Assembly (NCBI GenBank): GCA_003342895.1
Contig: PTFA01000402.1
Location: 1 to 64,000 of the forward strand
Origin: Casuarius casuarius
Taxonomy: Eukaryota; Chordata; Aves; Casuariiformes; Casuariidae
Length of the DNA: 64,000 nucleotides
Direction of reading: 5' to 3'
Positions within the stretch are counted from its first letter, which is position 1. Each line of letters opens with the position of its first letter. A program made the position numbers and the translations under genes. The notes beneath the pieces were generated by a model. It did not search any database. It was given only the letters and a program-made list of their open reading frames with translations, and was not told the DNA's origin. Positions 36,001 through 51,000 of this stretch are shown here, piece by piece.

Positions 36001-39000
36001 CTTTTAGAATGCTAGAGAATTTTGTACGTGCAATTTCAAGCTTCAGAGAGTGAAGCAGTTTCTCAATGTGTGTGGTCCTACAAAAAGAACACCTTAAAAA
36101 TTTTGAAATTTGCAATCCAAGTATGAAAACACAGTAGTAAACTTACAATTCTTTTTTAGCAGCAAGTGAAGCACTGCATCAGCTTTTTCTTACTCAGAGG
36201 TGCATGAAGATGGGGATGTTACAGAAAGCTCTCGATCTTAAACATTGTACAGCCTGTTTATGCTACGCTGACAACATTACCTTTCTCTTACTGACCTTTT
36301 TTTAATTCTGCTTCTCTCTCTCTTATTACCTTCTCTGCAGATTGCTAATGATTGTAACAATTACAAGTTCTACTGTGTGGGGAAGGGGACCAGGAGAAGT
36401 TATTGCCAAATAACCACAGTTTCAGATGCACTGTCCAAATGTACATTTACACTATGGACACATGCTGCAAACAGTAAAGCCCAGAAACTTTTGCTCTTCT
36501 GTTTCCCTATATCTTTCAGTTTCTCTGTATCTTCAACACACAGGAGTAAAATGTGCGATACACCTTGCATCTTTGCATTATTCTTAACAGCAGCTTAACA
36601 AAGCTTCCAGGACAGAGAGGATACTGGCAATTACATTTTTTTTTTCCCCTCCAGTAAAATCAGTCATCCTGGCTGCATGACTGGTGGGTGACACAGTGGA
36701 TGACTAAGCAATAAACCCTCACAGCTGTAGGTTACCTTAAAGTGCATCTCTAAATCTTCCAGACAACAGAGGACTATGGAATTACTCTGCCAAGCACAGC
36801 CAAATCCCTAAGTGCCTCTGTAAGCAGAATTCTTAAAAGTGTGAAGGGATTCTGCTGATGTCTTTGGTACAGATATTCTTTTAAAAGGTCACAGAGGCAA
36901 CCTGAGCTCTGGCTGGTATGCACTGTGACTTCTGCTTCAGTGCATTTACTCTCTGTCTGGTAGAAAGTGGATTTCCCACAATTATGTATTCAGAAAGTCT
37001 TCACATGGAAGCAGCTGTATCTGTTCTTTTTTTTTTCTTAAGCAGTCACACAAAAAAGTCATGGAGAGTACAAAAGGCTTAATTATATTTTTCATGTGAA
37101 GACAGAAAAGATCCTTTTGCTGTCCAATCTAAGAAGTGATGCCTCAGCCTGAAGGCTGTTAGTTTGAGATGTTTCTGTTTCCAAGACTACAAGCTGATTC
37201 AAGAAAAACTGGTGGGACAACCACCACCTCAAGAGGCAAACGAACATTCACAGAGGCTGAATCAACCCTGCTGCTGTACAGGCAGGATATGACGGACATT
37301 TGCTGTGATAATAAATATTCAGTTTTAAGTCCAAGATGAACGGCCACATGGAATCCTCTGCCTAGGCTTTCAGCTGACTGATCCAAGGCCTAGTGTGGTG
37401 CGGAATGGCTCTGGCACCCTGGCTCAGTTTTACTAGGTAAATTGTTGTTCAAGTGTGAAAAAGTCTGTGAGCTAAAGCCATGCACAATAAGAAGAGTAAG
37501 AACAGAAGTGTACTTGTTGAGATAGGAATGGTTAGCAGCTCAAGGATCCAGAAGAAAAATATTAACATCCAAAGCCCTAAAGAAGAAGAAAAGATAGAGA
37601 ATGTGATGACATCAATTTAGCAACATCAAGGGTCAGCCTGGTCCAGGAAGCAGGAAGAGCTGACACTTCCCCACCAGAATGATGCCTGCCTGGCCATCAA
37701 AAGACTCATTGGGTTTCTCATGGAGAGTGGCAAACACGTCAGTGTTTTTGCATTGTAGCTTGCTAGTCCCAGCTGTTTAAGGCTCATGTTAGCCAACACA
37801 TAATTGCTTTGTGTTGAAGTTGCGTATCTGCTTTTTGCAGAATCTCTTTCTGCAGGGTAAAAGTTGCCTGAATGAAGTGACCCAGAGAGGGAATTCTTTA
37901 TTCTTCATACTAAAAACACCCCCTCTAAAGACTCTTTTCTCAGAGAAGAATAAACCAATTCTTAGGCTTTTAACAATAACCGTATTGAGGCAGCATCTTC
38001 TGCTAAAGCAGTGTCTCAGGAGAAAAGTCAAAACTTTGAACCATGTCCTAAACCATTCTGGCTTTCTGAATTATAGGAACACACAAAGGCAAAGCTTAAG
38101 CCATCCGTCAGTTCCTGAGAACTGCTGCTGGATGTTCCTAAAGGACATTCAGTATTTTATATGTCTGGGATACAAGCACAGCACAATGCACACCTCATCT
38201 GTTACTAGGCTATCGTCATCACTGGAAGGGAAGTTATTGAGCACAGGCTCAAATCAAAATTGATTCCAGGAGACCAACTTTGCCCACTGGAAAGAAAGGA
38301 GGGTAGAACGAGGGCGAAGAGAAAAGTGCCAGAACAAGAGCAGAAGCATCTAAAACATCTGAATATTCTGAAGCGTGCACAACAGTACTGCTCCTTAAGC
38401 CCAGGAAGACTGAAGTATTGAGGAACGTACAGAACTGCACTATTCTTTATGCCCCTTTATGAAGTGTTGGATGCACAGGGTATGTATATACTCAAAAACT
38501 ACTGACAGTCAAGTGCAGAACAGAATGGCTGTGAGCAAACGTGATCTACTCACAAACAAGACAGCTACCTTGTCATACGTCATAAGGGTTCAGACAACCC
38601 TTGAACAAAATAGGTAGAGCTCCTAGTCCCGTGCTCAGCAGCAAAGGCAGAATTGTGGCTTCCATTTATATGGCAAAATGTTATGTAGCTGCTGGAAATG
38701 CAACTGCTGCAGTTTTTTTTAAGCTAGGCAGAACACCTACTAAAATTCTAGATACAGAGTAAAAATTTAACTGTTTGCTAACTAGCAATAATTTATGTCT
38801 GCTTCAAAACCATGACATCCTACATTGTCAAAATCTGACACATTTAAGGGAAAAGTCTTCTATTTATTACTTGCTTGGAATCCAAAAGATCACGTACTGA
38901 TCACAAAACAAGGCCTAAAGTGCATCTCACCTTGGAATTTAACAACAGGAAGAGAGGATGGTCTGGAGTTGTCTGGGCTCGCCACTGAAGAACGTCTGCT

Positions 39001-42000
39001 AAATACAGGAACTGAAACAGAAAAAGAACAAAAAACACTCAGATTCATTCAAAATGTATCATGGTCAATTTCACCAAAATACCTTAACTGCCCTTGTCTC
39101 ATCTTGAACAGGCTGATTCAAATATTTAATACTACCAGGAAATCAGTGTTACCTTTCTTGCTTGGTCATTATCTTCCAACTGGCTAACATCTCTCCCTGA
39201 GGCTTGTGCAATTCTCTTTCCTGCAACAAGGTTTCCTACTATCATTGAAGCAGGACCAACATCTGCATTTTAAAAAACAGTACAAAATGAGAAAACAAAA
39301 AACAATCTAAGGAACATACAGTAACTGATAGTTCAGCCTGTAGATTCGTATAACAACACACGCAACCTAGATCTGAAAAAAAAAAAAAAAAAAAAAAAAG
39401 CTAAATTCCAAAGTCATATCTCATGGAACAAGAGAGAGTAGATAATAAGGTACATTAAAATAGTCAATTATTGACTCAGGTCTGTCTGTACTTCCATACA
39501 TTACAGCTCTTTGTAAGACGGCCAGTACAGGAACTATTTACAACTATGGAAGCATGAAATTGGTACATGCTAGCTGTCCTTGCATTTATCTAGGATTTCA
39601 GTCAGGCCTTAAAGCCCTTGCCGAGCTCTGTGCTGCGGTGACTACACCATTAGCTCTGCCAGGTTAGGAGGCTTAAAGCCGCCTGACACACACAGCACTG
39701 AGCTGCCACTGTGCCTCTGGATCACACTCCACATGTGCCCTCAGGAACAGATGTGCAGAACTAAGCAACATGTTCGGGTTTACTCACCTGGCTGTTTCTG
39801 TCGAGGCTTGGGCAGGTTAGTGACACAAGTATGTGGACACATTAAGACATTACAAGGGTGCAGAGCACCCTCTAAAAACCGCTGCTTGGTTTCTGAAATA
39901 TGAATTCCTCCAAGTGGAGCCTTTGGCAAAGTGTTGGCTGGCACCAAGGCAAGACAGTAGACGCCCACTTGGTGAATGCTATCAATTGCCTTGATAGAAA
40001 GAAAAGAAATACGTTCTACATTATAACCTGGGAGGTAGCTAAAGCAAGAATTTGATTTCAAGTCACGTAATAACATTAAAATTTTTACTTGCACCACAAT
40101 TTGCAAATAAAGGGTCCAATTCTGCACTCACTGAACTCATAGAAGTTGTGCCATGACTTCAATGGGAGCAGGAGCAGACCCAGGACTTTGCTTGTGCACT
40201 CTATCAAGGGGATGCCACCTGCACATCAGGGATTAGGAAAGTCTCTTAAAAGTGGGCAAAAAGTGCAGAGAGATTTTTAAAAAGCCAAAATAATATCACA
40301 GCAAATTTAGCATGTATGGCACAATCACAAAAGCGCAGTAGAACATAAAACCACAAAAATAGGGAGGAAAACATTTTGTTTCCTAAAACCTAGGGTCTAT
40401 TTCAGCTAGGACACTTCTAAAAACAAAATTAAAATTTTGCTTTCACTGTGAAAGTCAGTCTTTCTATTATCAGGTATAATCTCTGAAGGTTACAAAACCA
40501 ATATTAGATAGAAATCATTATTACAGAATTGTCTTCTGCTTAAAAGGCATCTCCCCTTACATTGTTCTCTCTAATCCTCCCTTCAATAATCCACTCATCT
40601 GATTCTTCTCCCGTAATTGCTCTCTTACTTCCTCAGAACTGATTGATTAATTCTGAAATCCTCAAAAGTTACTGGGGAAAGTTACTCGAAGCAGCTGCTC
40701 TTGTTAATGGTAGTCAGAGGAGAGAAGGTACTCCTCTGCTATCTAAAATGCAGCTGCCAGAATTCTTCCCCCTGCCAAAGAAACACTACAATGCAATCAA
40801 GGGAAAAAAGTTTCAGTGCTTACTATAGGAGATCAAATATGAGGAAGTTGGTGATACAAAAAGATTTTTAGGGTATGTTTTTATACCAGGCACAACATTC
40901 CCTGAAAAGTTTTCAGACACTTAACTCTCCCAGACAGTATGAAAGCAGCAGAAATTCATACAATTAAAAAAACAAAAACAAAAAACCCCCTCCAAACTAT
41001 CATCTTTAGGAATTTAAGAATTCTAGCAATATAAAGTCAAAAACATTTTGAAAGAAAATCTTACTTTTTATAAACTTTGCTTAACTGTCAGCCCTGAAAT
41101 ACTTTCAGAAGTCAGCTTATTACAGCTGTTTGCAGTTATACTGAGAGTTTATTCTTATGGAAAAAAGACGCTCTAAGATTCTCATTTCATACATTAGCCT
41201 TATTCACCTGCAAAGAGAGAAAGGACAGATCTGACTACCTGTAGAACCCTGCTCATCCACTGAAAACTATCCTCCTCTGACGCATCAGGGCGCTGCTCTG
41301 CCACAAGCACTATTCGATCATCATGCAAAACGGTCACAGAAAACACTGCTATCCTAAAACACAAAGGACAGAAGAATGATAGGATGCAACATATGATGAA
41401 CATAGCATGGCTTATTATAATGTGAAAATGACTGAAACCTTCAGAGGTACTATGTTTCAACAGACACAAGCGTTATTCATGCCAGATTATCACAAAATCA
41501 TGGACAATTTTAGGACAAATGTGGGTGCATTACAGCTATTTATTTCTTTTGGAGTCAAGTGAATTTGCAGTCACTAATGTAGTATGTGTTTAACACAGGC
41601 AGGTTCCATACATGCAGGGGCTGTGCAAACCTTTCCTATATACCTCCATCATGCACACTAACCTTGCTGCACCTACCTACCACCCTCTCTCCTGAAAGGA
41701 GGTAAGAGAACTGTGCCATATTACTGGATATCATATCTTGCAATACTTGCACTGACAAGTACTCCCCTTGGTAAATTAAATTAGTCTTAAGCCTACATAT
41801 CCTGGGATAAAATATTAATAATGCCTCGAACAGGTATATGCCAATATTTGAGATATGTGAACTGCAGAAGTGATACAAAAATGAGGGAAGCTTGACTTTT
41901 AAAGTCAGTAATAGCTCCTTGTGTCACTGCCAGAGCCACAGAAGAAAAAAACACTCAAACTGAATGACCCTCAATGGAAGAGCAGTAAGGGTGGTGATAC

Positions 42001-45000
42001 AACAGTGTCTTTGAAAGTCCTTCTGAAGTCTCAAAACACTCCCAGTTTGCTCTTCAGAATATGCTGCAAAGTTCTTCTCCTAGGCCACTCTGAGGAGAAG
42101 GACTCATGTGGGCAAGGGGACTTGTGTTTTATATTCTGTAGCAAGATTCACTTGACTGTCTTGAGAAATATTTGGAAAAAAGTTTTAAATAGGAGCTTAA
42201 AGATCTATGTTTATACTACAGGAAAGTAACTTTACATTATTCAGAAATATAATATGCACAAATCAGGTTGTCAATTTTTGCCTTCCAGGTTAGCATGGAC
42301 AGCAAAGTTCTCTTATATGGCATACTATACAACCTTATGCCACCTTTCTTGTAAAATATACATGTAAAAATTCACATGCAGAATTCGCAGAGTCTGATAA
42401 TTGTTGATCATGTGTATGTGTGAGAGAGAGAAACAACAACAAAAAGGAACTAATGGTGGTGATGTTTTAAGATACTCACCTTCCTCGGTAGACAAATTTC
42501 ATTGGTTCTACTGCCAATGCGGTGGCTACCACATCATCTGCATTGTGCCTGCGGCCGCTAACTGTCATCAGGCCATCCAATTTTCCCACCACAAACACCA
42601 AATAGTCCTGAAAAGGAGACAGAATTAAAGAGGGAGAAAAAGCCCCCCCAAAACTCCTGCAATGTATGCCTGACTAAAGCACAATGATATTCAAGATCCA
42701 CGTGAGGCCACTATCCCCAATAAAGAATTCTGTTGAGTGCATCTGCGATCACAAAGGAGACAGCTAGCTGCTGACACAGCCTGCTCAACACAGGACATGT
42801 ACACCATCTACTTGAGACAGGATCCCCATGGCTGGCTCCAACCAGGAGGCAGTCAGAAGACACAGGCTGACTGCTATTGAAAAAAAATCTATGAATACTG
42901 CTTGCTTGGAAGAAGGATGCTAGCTTATTTCACTTTTAGCTTCACTTCATCTGTGAGCTATCCTAGCAGCCTTTCTATTCTGTTTCCCCAAGGCCTCCTA
43001 AGTCCTCTTCACTGCACATCAGTTCACTCGGGTGTTCACTTAGAGCTGGACAAAATTGGGCCAATGCGGCTCATTTACACTTACAGGACCGACAAAGCCC
43101 AGCAATCCGGTTCTCGTAAAGGGTTGATCTGAAACAGGCACACCGGCCGCTGTCACTGGAATGGCCTGGAAGCACACAGAAAAAGTATTCAGACACTCAT
43201 AGTATTAATAAGAAAAGTGAAGTTAAAATGCTTTCTGCCTCTGCTTTATCACAGCTCTACATTCAGTTGAAGAATTACCCAACTGATGTCAGCATTCACC
43301 TCCACAGCTAGCAGGAACGATAACTTTTTGAATAACAAACATACCAATTCTTAACTCTGCACCAGCCTTCTTTCCTATCCTTCTCTCAATTACTTAACCT
43401 TCATAACAAGATGCCATACCACTTTTTAAATCTGGTTTTATATTCTGCACTACTATAGCACTTAATCAGAAAGTCTGTTACTACTGTTAATGCTCCCCTT
43501 ATGAGATAGGTATCTAAGTATAATCACTTCAGCTGTGACAAATGCTGCATTATCCAGACTTTGAGAAAGTTAAGTTTCCTGCAATTCTGGAGCAGTCTAC
43601 AACAGAGGACCAGAATAAAATTAGCGAGTTCACCAGCAAGTTCCTCTCATCTGCTCACCTGGTTTCCTTGCTGTTTATTTTCTTGACTATCCCATTACCT
43701 CAAGTTTCTCACCAGTTCTCTCATGAGCTAATGGCAGTGCAGAAAGCTAAGCTGATCAAAGTGCTGAGCTTTGGCAAATATACAGAAGGAGCTTTTCTGA
43801 AAGTGAAGACTGTGGACAGGATTTCTTTCATCTCTCTGGTAGAATTCCAGAAAATACTGTGTTTTCATTTGGGGGTGGAGAAGGGAAAAGGTTATGTCTG
43901 CTACAGAAAATATAACAGTGGGGTACAATTGTGAGGAAAAACCTGGGCAGAAAGAATGCTTTTGCTTTATTTTGACAAACTATAAGGCTATGACTGTTCT
44001 TCTGTCATCCTTACCACATCTCTTCTTCAATCCACCTAGGAACATAATTTCACATTGCACTGAACTACAAACTGTTCAGTGTTCTAAGCATTACAGCAAA
44101 TAAACACTTATAGTGGTTATTATAGTGTTTTATTATTCCTCAAGTTCCTATTGAAAAGTACATACTATTTGCAATACATAAACAAAGCTTATTTTAAAAT
44201 AATGCATCATATCTGAACAAATTCATACTGATTTGTACGCAGAAGCTTGTGAATATCAGACTGAATTCTAAAGCTATGTCCCAAGCTGTGCACCAAACTT
44301 GAGCAGTCTCCAAGTAACTTTACATAAGACTGTGGTGTTAATATAGAACTAAGAGGAATTTAAATAACATACACATGAAACTGGATTACAGAATGTAGAA
44401 GTAGCTGATTGACTGCCGGTGGCACTTTGTATTTTGGTTATATGAGAAGGAAATTCAAGTTCTGACATGCAGAAATGAAGCAAACTCTGTTTTGCCATGG
44501 CTCTTTATTAATAAACTAAAAAAAGCAAGCTAAAGGAAGATATAAGTTTATTTGCAAGAGAACTACTAAAGCTGTATCAATGAAAACAAATACAGAAATA
44601 CAAACCTCAAACACATTCTTGGTGATTCCGAGGAGGCCAAAATACGCCATCCCAGTCGCACCTGAATTCACACATATTTCTCCAACCTCATCGGCTTTAC
44701 ACAGATAAGGAGTCCCATCCACCTTCACAACACACACATTCGCTAAAGGGTGAAGAGAAGAAGGCAGCAAAATCACAACACAGGAATGTTTTAGTAACTG
44801 ACACAGATTGGTTTCCTACTGATAGGCAGATAAGATTTTGATAGCAATTACCTATCAGCTATAGCAAAAATACAGCATGCAACAGAGCTTTATCTATCTT
44901 TTTGACAGCCTGTGTAATGTATTCGCCAAGATTAGATAACGAAGCAAGTTCTCAAATGCAATTTTTTTTTCTTTAAACAGTGTTTCACAGCCTAGACACC

Positions 45001-48000
45001 TCAGCTGCAACTGAAGCCAAAACTGGAGTGATCGCTTTTCAATATAAAGGCAGATGGTTATCAAATACAGGACTAAATGAGAATAAAGACGAAAAATGAG
45101 TAGATACCAATTACAAACTTACAATTCCTTTCATTTTACTGTTGCACGCATTGGTATTCATTGCGTCATCCTTTAAGTTATGTGAAAAATACATTAGAAA
45201 TAGGGAGAGAATTAGGCAATTTTATTCTTCCACTGCTAGGTCAATGATTTTTTCTACATTATGTCCTATCTTCCTTTAAAGCAGGTCAGTCTTCCAAAAG
45301 TTATTTGGAGACCACGTTATAAGACAGCTCATCTCACATTAACCAGCAGAATCCTTTTCTGAGCATACTCCCATGACTACGTATTCTCTGTTTCCTATCT
45401 GCAGGCTGATGACCTTCTTCAACTCATTTAGAGAATTCCGTTTCATAAAGTTCCTACAAGTATTATCTTTAGCAATTTTTTTCTAAAATCTCAGAATTTT
45501 TCCCACACTGAGATATTTTTAATCTAGGATATACATGCTTGTAAACCAAGTATTACACTGACCCTTGCTGCAGCCACTGGTCATATTACCTTCTGAAGCC
45601 ACCGCTGTCTTAGATGCTTCTCTGGCTAACTAGACCCCTTGCTTACAGCAGTCTGGATTTGTCTTTTCCCAGCCCCAAGGGGAAAGGAAAAAGGAGAAGG
45701 AAAGAGAGGGCAGGATGGAGCAAGGTAGTTTAGCTTCGCACTTAGATGTTAAGATCAACAAAGAAATAAGAATAGCCTATCCGGGTCAATATGAAATAAA
45801 GAGAGCCTTTAAAAAACAGTGGCTACGCCCTAAATCAATTCTCCACCCTCTTGCATTGCACCTGCTTCCAACTCAGATTCTCAGAGCACTTTGCGGTCAC
45901 GTACAGTATGTTAAACACTCCCCCCAGGCCCCTCCTTTCCACTGCCTAACTGTGAGAGCCCAGAGGTATGAGAAATCCATCTAGATGGTTTATTTGTATC
46001 ACGGTCTTTTTGTTTTGGCCCTGGAGCATATATCAGAAGCTCAGATAAGGCTAACAACAGCTATTATGAAGGAGTGCATTACTATATTTTAATTTTGTCA
46101 GCCTTAAGCAATATACAGTAGCCCTTACTTTTGCCACCTTTCAACCAGCACCAAGAGAAATCACAAACAGAAAGTGGCACATTTCATCTGATGCTGATGA
46201 GACACGACAGAGCCAGCTCTGCTGCAAACCAAGAAGTCTGCTGGCAGAACAGGCTCTTAGGTGCAATGTTAAGTCTCAAAGAGGTGTTCAGTCCTTGTAT
46301 CTGTACAGGAGAGACAGTAATTCACCCTACCAATAGATCAACCTCTAAATTATCTTGGTCTCATGAAAATTATATCTATCAAAAACCCCAGCATTTATTG
46401 TATTCAGGACCACGCAGTGATAATCTTTGGTGACTAAATAAGGAGATACTCCAAAATTCTGGAACAGGGCCAAGTCTGAAGTAGAGCAACAGTTGCTGAA
46501 AGTGACGTGCATGAACTAGAAACTTGGAATTAAATTACACAGTACAAACCATCAGTTCATGATTTAGTCATGCACAAGCTCATTTTGCAATTTAGGAGGA
46601 GAAAGCTGAAAAAAGGCAGTTTAAAATTTCATGGCAAATTGAAACAGAATAAATACTTTATTACTGCACAAAAGAGTTTCGAGATTAACTCAAATTATCT
46701 ATAATACTTAAACAATGATGCAGAACAAAGTATTAATAACTGGAGATAGCACAACAATTTGTAGGCATACACGAATGCTGCAGTCCTCAACTCATTCACA
46801 AACATGGAGAAAGCAACAGACTAGCTCTCAGTTCTAAAATGATACTCCATCCATGAAGCCCAGAGACAATCCTATCATCCTGATCAAGTCAAAAAAAAAT
46901 ACTTACCAGTAACCAGTGTGTGATATATGTAGTCTACATGTACATTCTAACAGCAAGCATAGTTCTGCCCTGCCAAGTGATACTGCAAGGTTTTCCTCTT
47001 GCAATATCTGTAGAGTGTATACTCTTGCTTCTCTTCTTTTTCTGCTTCGTGTGTGATATACAAGAGAGTGCATCTACCACCATTTCAGTCTCTCTCAACA
47101 GCATCGCATCTGAAAAAGAATTAGAGAGAAGGGAAAGGCAGATGGGACAGGAATGTACATGTGGACTACACTTCACGAAGAACAGTGATTACTGGCAAGA
47201 AAGCTTTCTTCAAATGAGTCCACATGTACATTCTTACAGATGGTGACTCTCAGCTGTTACCCTGCCATGAAATTTTTGGCAGAGGATCAGAATCCTATCG
47301 TGCAAACAAATGACTGCACCAATGCCCTACCAAAGACTGGATCAGCTTTGGATGTTTCAAGAACAGCACTCCGAGTGCGAAAAGAATGTCAGACACCTGC
47401 ACAGCAGATGACTGGAACAGAAACACCAAGCCATGCTACTACCAAAGGTGCCTGGTGTGTCTTAGATTTCATAGTGGAACAGTATGCAGCTGGTAATCGA
47501 TTTGGATTGTTACTGCATGCCAGCAGAGGAGCTCCATTATCTTCTTGTAATGAAGAAGCCTTCCTAGACAGCCTGGGTCAAGGAGAATAAAACCAAGAGG
47601 GCCCTCCTGGTATTGGAAGTATAAGTCACGATTTGCTCTAGAAGCACAAAGCCTTAGGAAAAATACCAAAAGGCTAGGATAAACCACCACTTGTTCCAGA
47701 GAAATCTAATCTTTGAAGAAAACAGCATATGGGGATGTCCATTGCAAGGGCCTGAATCTTTCTCCCTCTTCCAGGAAAAGCAGCACTAGGTATAAACAAA
47801 AAGAAAAAGCCAGCTTTCTGGACAAGAATGAATAAGCATCTTGAATCAAAAGGGGGTCCAATCTAGAATTTAGACTCAAAGGGAGGTCCCAACAAGCATC
47901 CAGAGCACAAGATTTAAATTGGAAGAAAACATCTCATCACAACTGTACACACTGCCACAGATCCTCGAGAGAAGTGGTTCTGCACTGGAAGGCTGTTGTG

Positions 48001-51000
48001 CCATCATGTGGCAGACTGAAGCCAAGTGGAACACACAAAACTGTAATTCGCTACAATAAATTCTGCAGACTGAGTGGGAATGAAATGTTGCTTCTTCACA
48101 TTCGCAAGCTAGGGATGAAGACTGAAAGCATCACAAAGTAGTCCCATAACAACAACTTTCACAAATCAGGCACTGAGATGAAAGAACCAGATTTCTTTGT
48201 AATGAAGATGCATCATGGTAGCTATCAGAATCTGGGAAAACATTTGTAGAGCCACGGACAGAGAAAACAATGACATCTAAGACATCCACAAACTGGAGAC
48301 ATTAAGTAGGCATTCTGTGGTTTGAGAGATGTGAACCATTCTCCTTGAGCTTCTGGGAAGGTATTGAACAAAGTTACCAGCCAGAACTTGAAACTGTAGA
48401 TGTAGTAGCTGACGTTCATCTTCCAGAAGCCTAAGAGAGGGCACTGACCCAAACCTTTCTGCTTGGGCATAAGAAAGTAATTGCTGCAGCAGTCTTTCCA
48501 TTAGCCTGCATTAGCATAGGATATCCCTACAAAGGGGATATAGGTCTTCTAGACAAGAGAGGGTTAACCTCATGTCAAAGAATGAATGTGAAAAGGATCC
48601 GTGAGGAAGAATGAGAATGGCAAATCAGAACGTAGGAGCAAGACAGACTCAATTGAGTATCCTGAGCATTCACTTCCCAGTCCAAACATAAGGTATAACA
48701 TGTTTCCAAGATGACAGATGACATGCCAATCACATCCCAATCGATGGGGAAGTTGGAGACACAAAACAGGCAGAGGAAGAGAGATTTGGTACTCTCACTA
48801 GCACCGTTACCAGTCCAACCAGAAAAGAGAACTGAGGACTGTGATGAGCCAAATACTACTCTTTGCAAGGCTGATTCCCCTAGGCAGGGTGTGCAAAATA
48901 CCTGAGGTGTCAACATGTGAGGCAGAACATCTTCCCTCCAGGAACTGCAGAGAAGATCCCAGGGGGATGCATACTAGATTCTCTTAAGGATTCTCATACT
49001 ATCTTTCATGGGAACATTTCTTCGTGGATACTTACACCTCCTTGGTGACTTTTGTGACTGACATTTGCAGTAGGTGATGAAAGCGAACAGGCAAGGCAAT
49101 TGAAGAGAATGGGGCATCAAGAGTGACCCATGGCTTACACAGCAGCGACATAAGACTTGACGCTGGTGCTGAGGGGCCTGCCTCATTTGCTGAATAAGAT
49201 CCCACCGTAATCTGGTGGATCCACAATATCTCAGAACAAATAGCAAGTTCTGAAGAAAATGAGGACAAAAGTAGACACTTCAGCCATGACCTTTTAGCCA
49301 GATGGCTCCTGAATAAACTACACCAGGGATCTTCAAGTACTGAGATCAGAAGCATTTGACTTGGCTGAACAAACCTCAGCATGACTACCAGCTCTAGGCT
49401 GGAAGATGACTTTCACAGCACACTTCAACACAAAAAAAATTCAGGAATGTGAGCTCCTGTGTCATAGGATGTTTGAGTGACTAAGGCACGCAGTTGTCTC
49501 CAAGACATTACAAACACATTCAGTGGGGATCAGAACATGGATCACAGTCATCTGGGGTGGCATAAGATTCAAATTAGGCCCTCGGTGAAAGCACTGCAAT
49601 CAAAGGAAAAGAAAAAAAGGAAACAGGCAAAAAGTAAGACTCATCAAGCAGCAGGAAAAGAAATGGTGGTGAATATGTTCTCTCCTGTATGCCAAACACC
49701 AAGTGAGAAGGGACAGAGCACATCATCCATGAATACTCCAAAGAAAAAAGCTTAAATCTTATAAGGCAAAGCAAAAGTATATCCACTATTAGAATGTACA
49801 TGCAGACTCATTTGAAAATTCATTAATTTCCTTAGTTTCTTTGGCACACATCTATAAACAATTGATAGTTTTTCTACTTTCTTCCTCCTTTCTTTTTTTT
49901 TTTTTTTTTAAGAGACATTCACAAGGAATAAAATACTTGGATTGTCCTCTAGAAAGCACTCTATTGTATATGTTCTAACTTAGGGAATGTACAGAGACAT
50001 TGCTGTTAATACATGCCCTCAGGGATGGAATTTTTATAGTTTTGTCAAATTGAAACTAATCTGCCCTAGATACTAATGTTTTGATGAATATGAGGGTTTA
50101 AAAACAGTCAGTTCATTAAGTTGCCCAACCCTGGCTTAATCTACAAGTATTTTTGCCACTTAATACTATGTTCTCAAATAGCGATAGCCAAAGACAAGTC
50201 ACATTACTTTGAGACAGTAGATGGATACACACTGGTGACTATTCTCCCCTCAGACATGTCACTCCTTGGTGCTTACTAACACAGAAAGTCACGTTGGTAT
50301 TGTCAATTGTCTATAAACAGCATCCTAAAACACATGGGACAGAAGGGTCCTGACAACGCTCTAAAACATTCCACAATGGAGAAGGAGTTTATTTGTCAAA
50401 GATCCCTCAAACTACCCAATTGCGCATTTCACAAGGGCAGGGACACATTTAGCATTTGCAACCTGCATGGAAGAGGAAGATGAAATGACTTACCCACAAG
50501 CATGCAGATAATTCTTCCAACATCCTAAGGCAGACCTGAATCTGCTCACTGAGCAAACGCACTACAGAAGATTAACCACGTGAGCTTACAGCTGTAATAC
50601 TTGGATATGAAGAGGAGCATCAGGTGCAACACAACTACAAGGTTGCTATGTTCCCTAGTGCAGTCAAGCACTCTTCACTCAGAAGAAGCCAACAGCAAAG
50701 CCAGGAAGAGGATCTTCATGCATTTAAATGATCCAAAGATTTTAACTGATGCTGAATCAAGTACCACTTTTCTGAATTTTAAATGCTGGATGAATGCCAA
50801 GTTCAACCTCAGTCAGTTCACTAAATGATTCATAACTATCTGAAAGGAATGCAAACTTGTTGCCGCCATGTTCCTGAGACCAATCAATAACCAAAGCAGG
50901 AGAAAATAATTGTGAATGCAGCTAAATTTTGATGGAGTCCAAGGGGACATCAATAGCCTGAACAGCCAAACTTGATAGCAGTAGTAGTACAGGCCATCTG

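Noticed and set aside
49477..49755. Lys-rich 92-residue + frame as a transposon protein
   Set aside because: No recognised domain and composition explained by an A-rich stretch.
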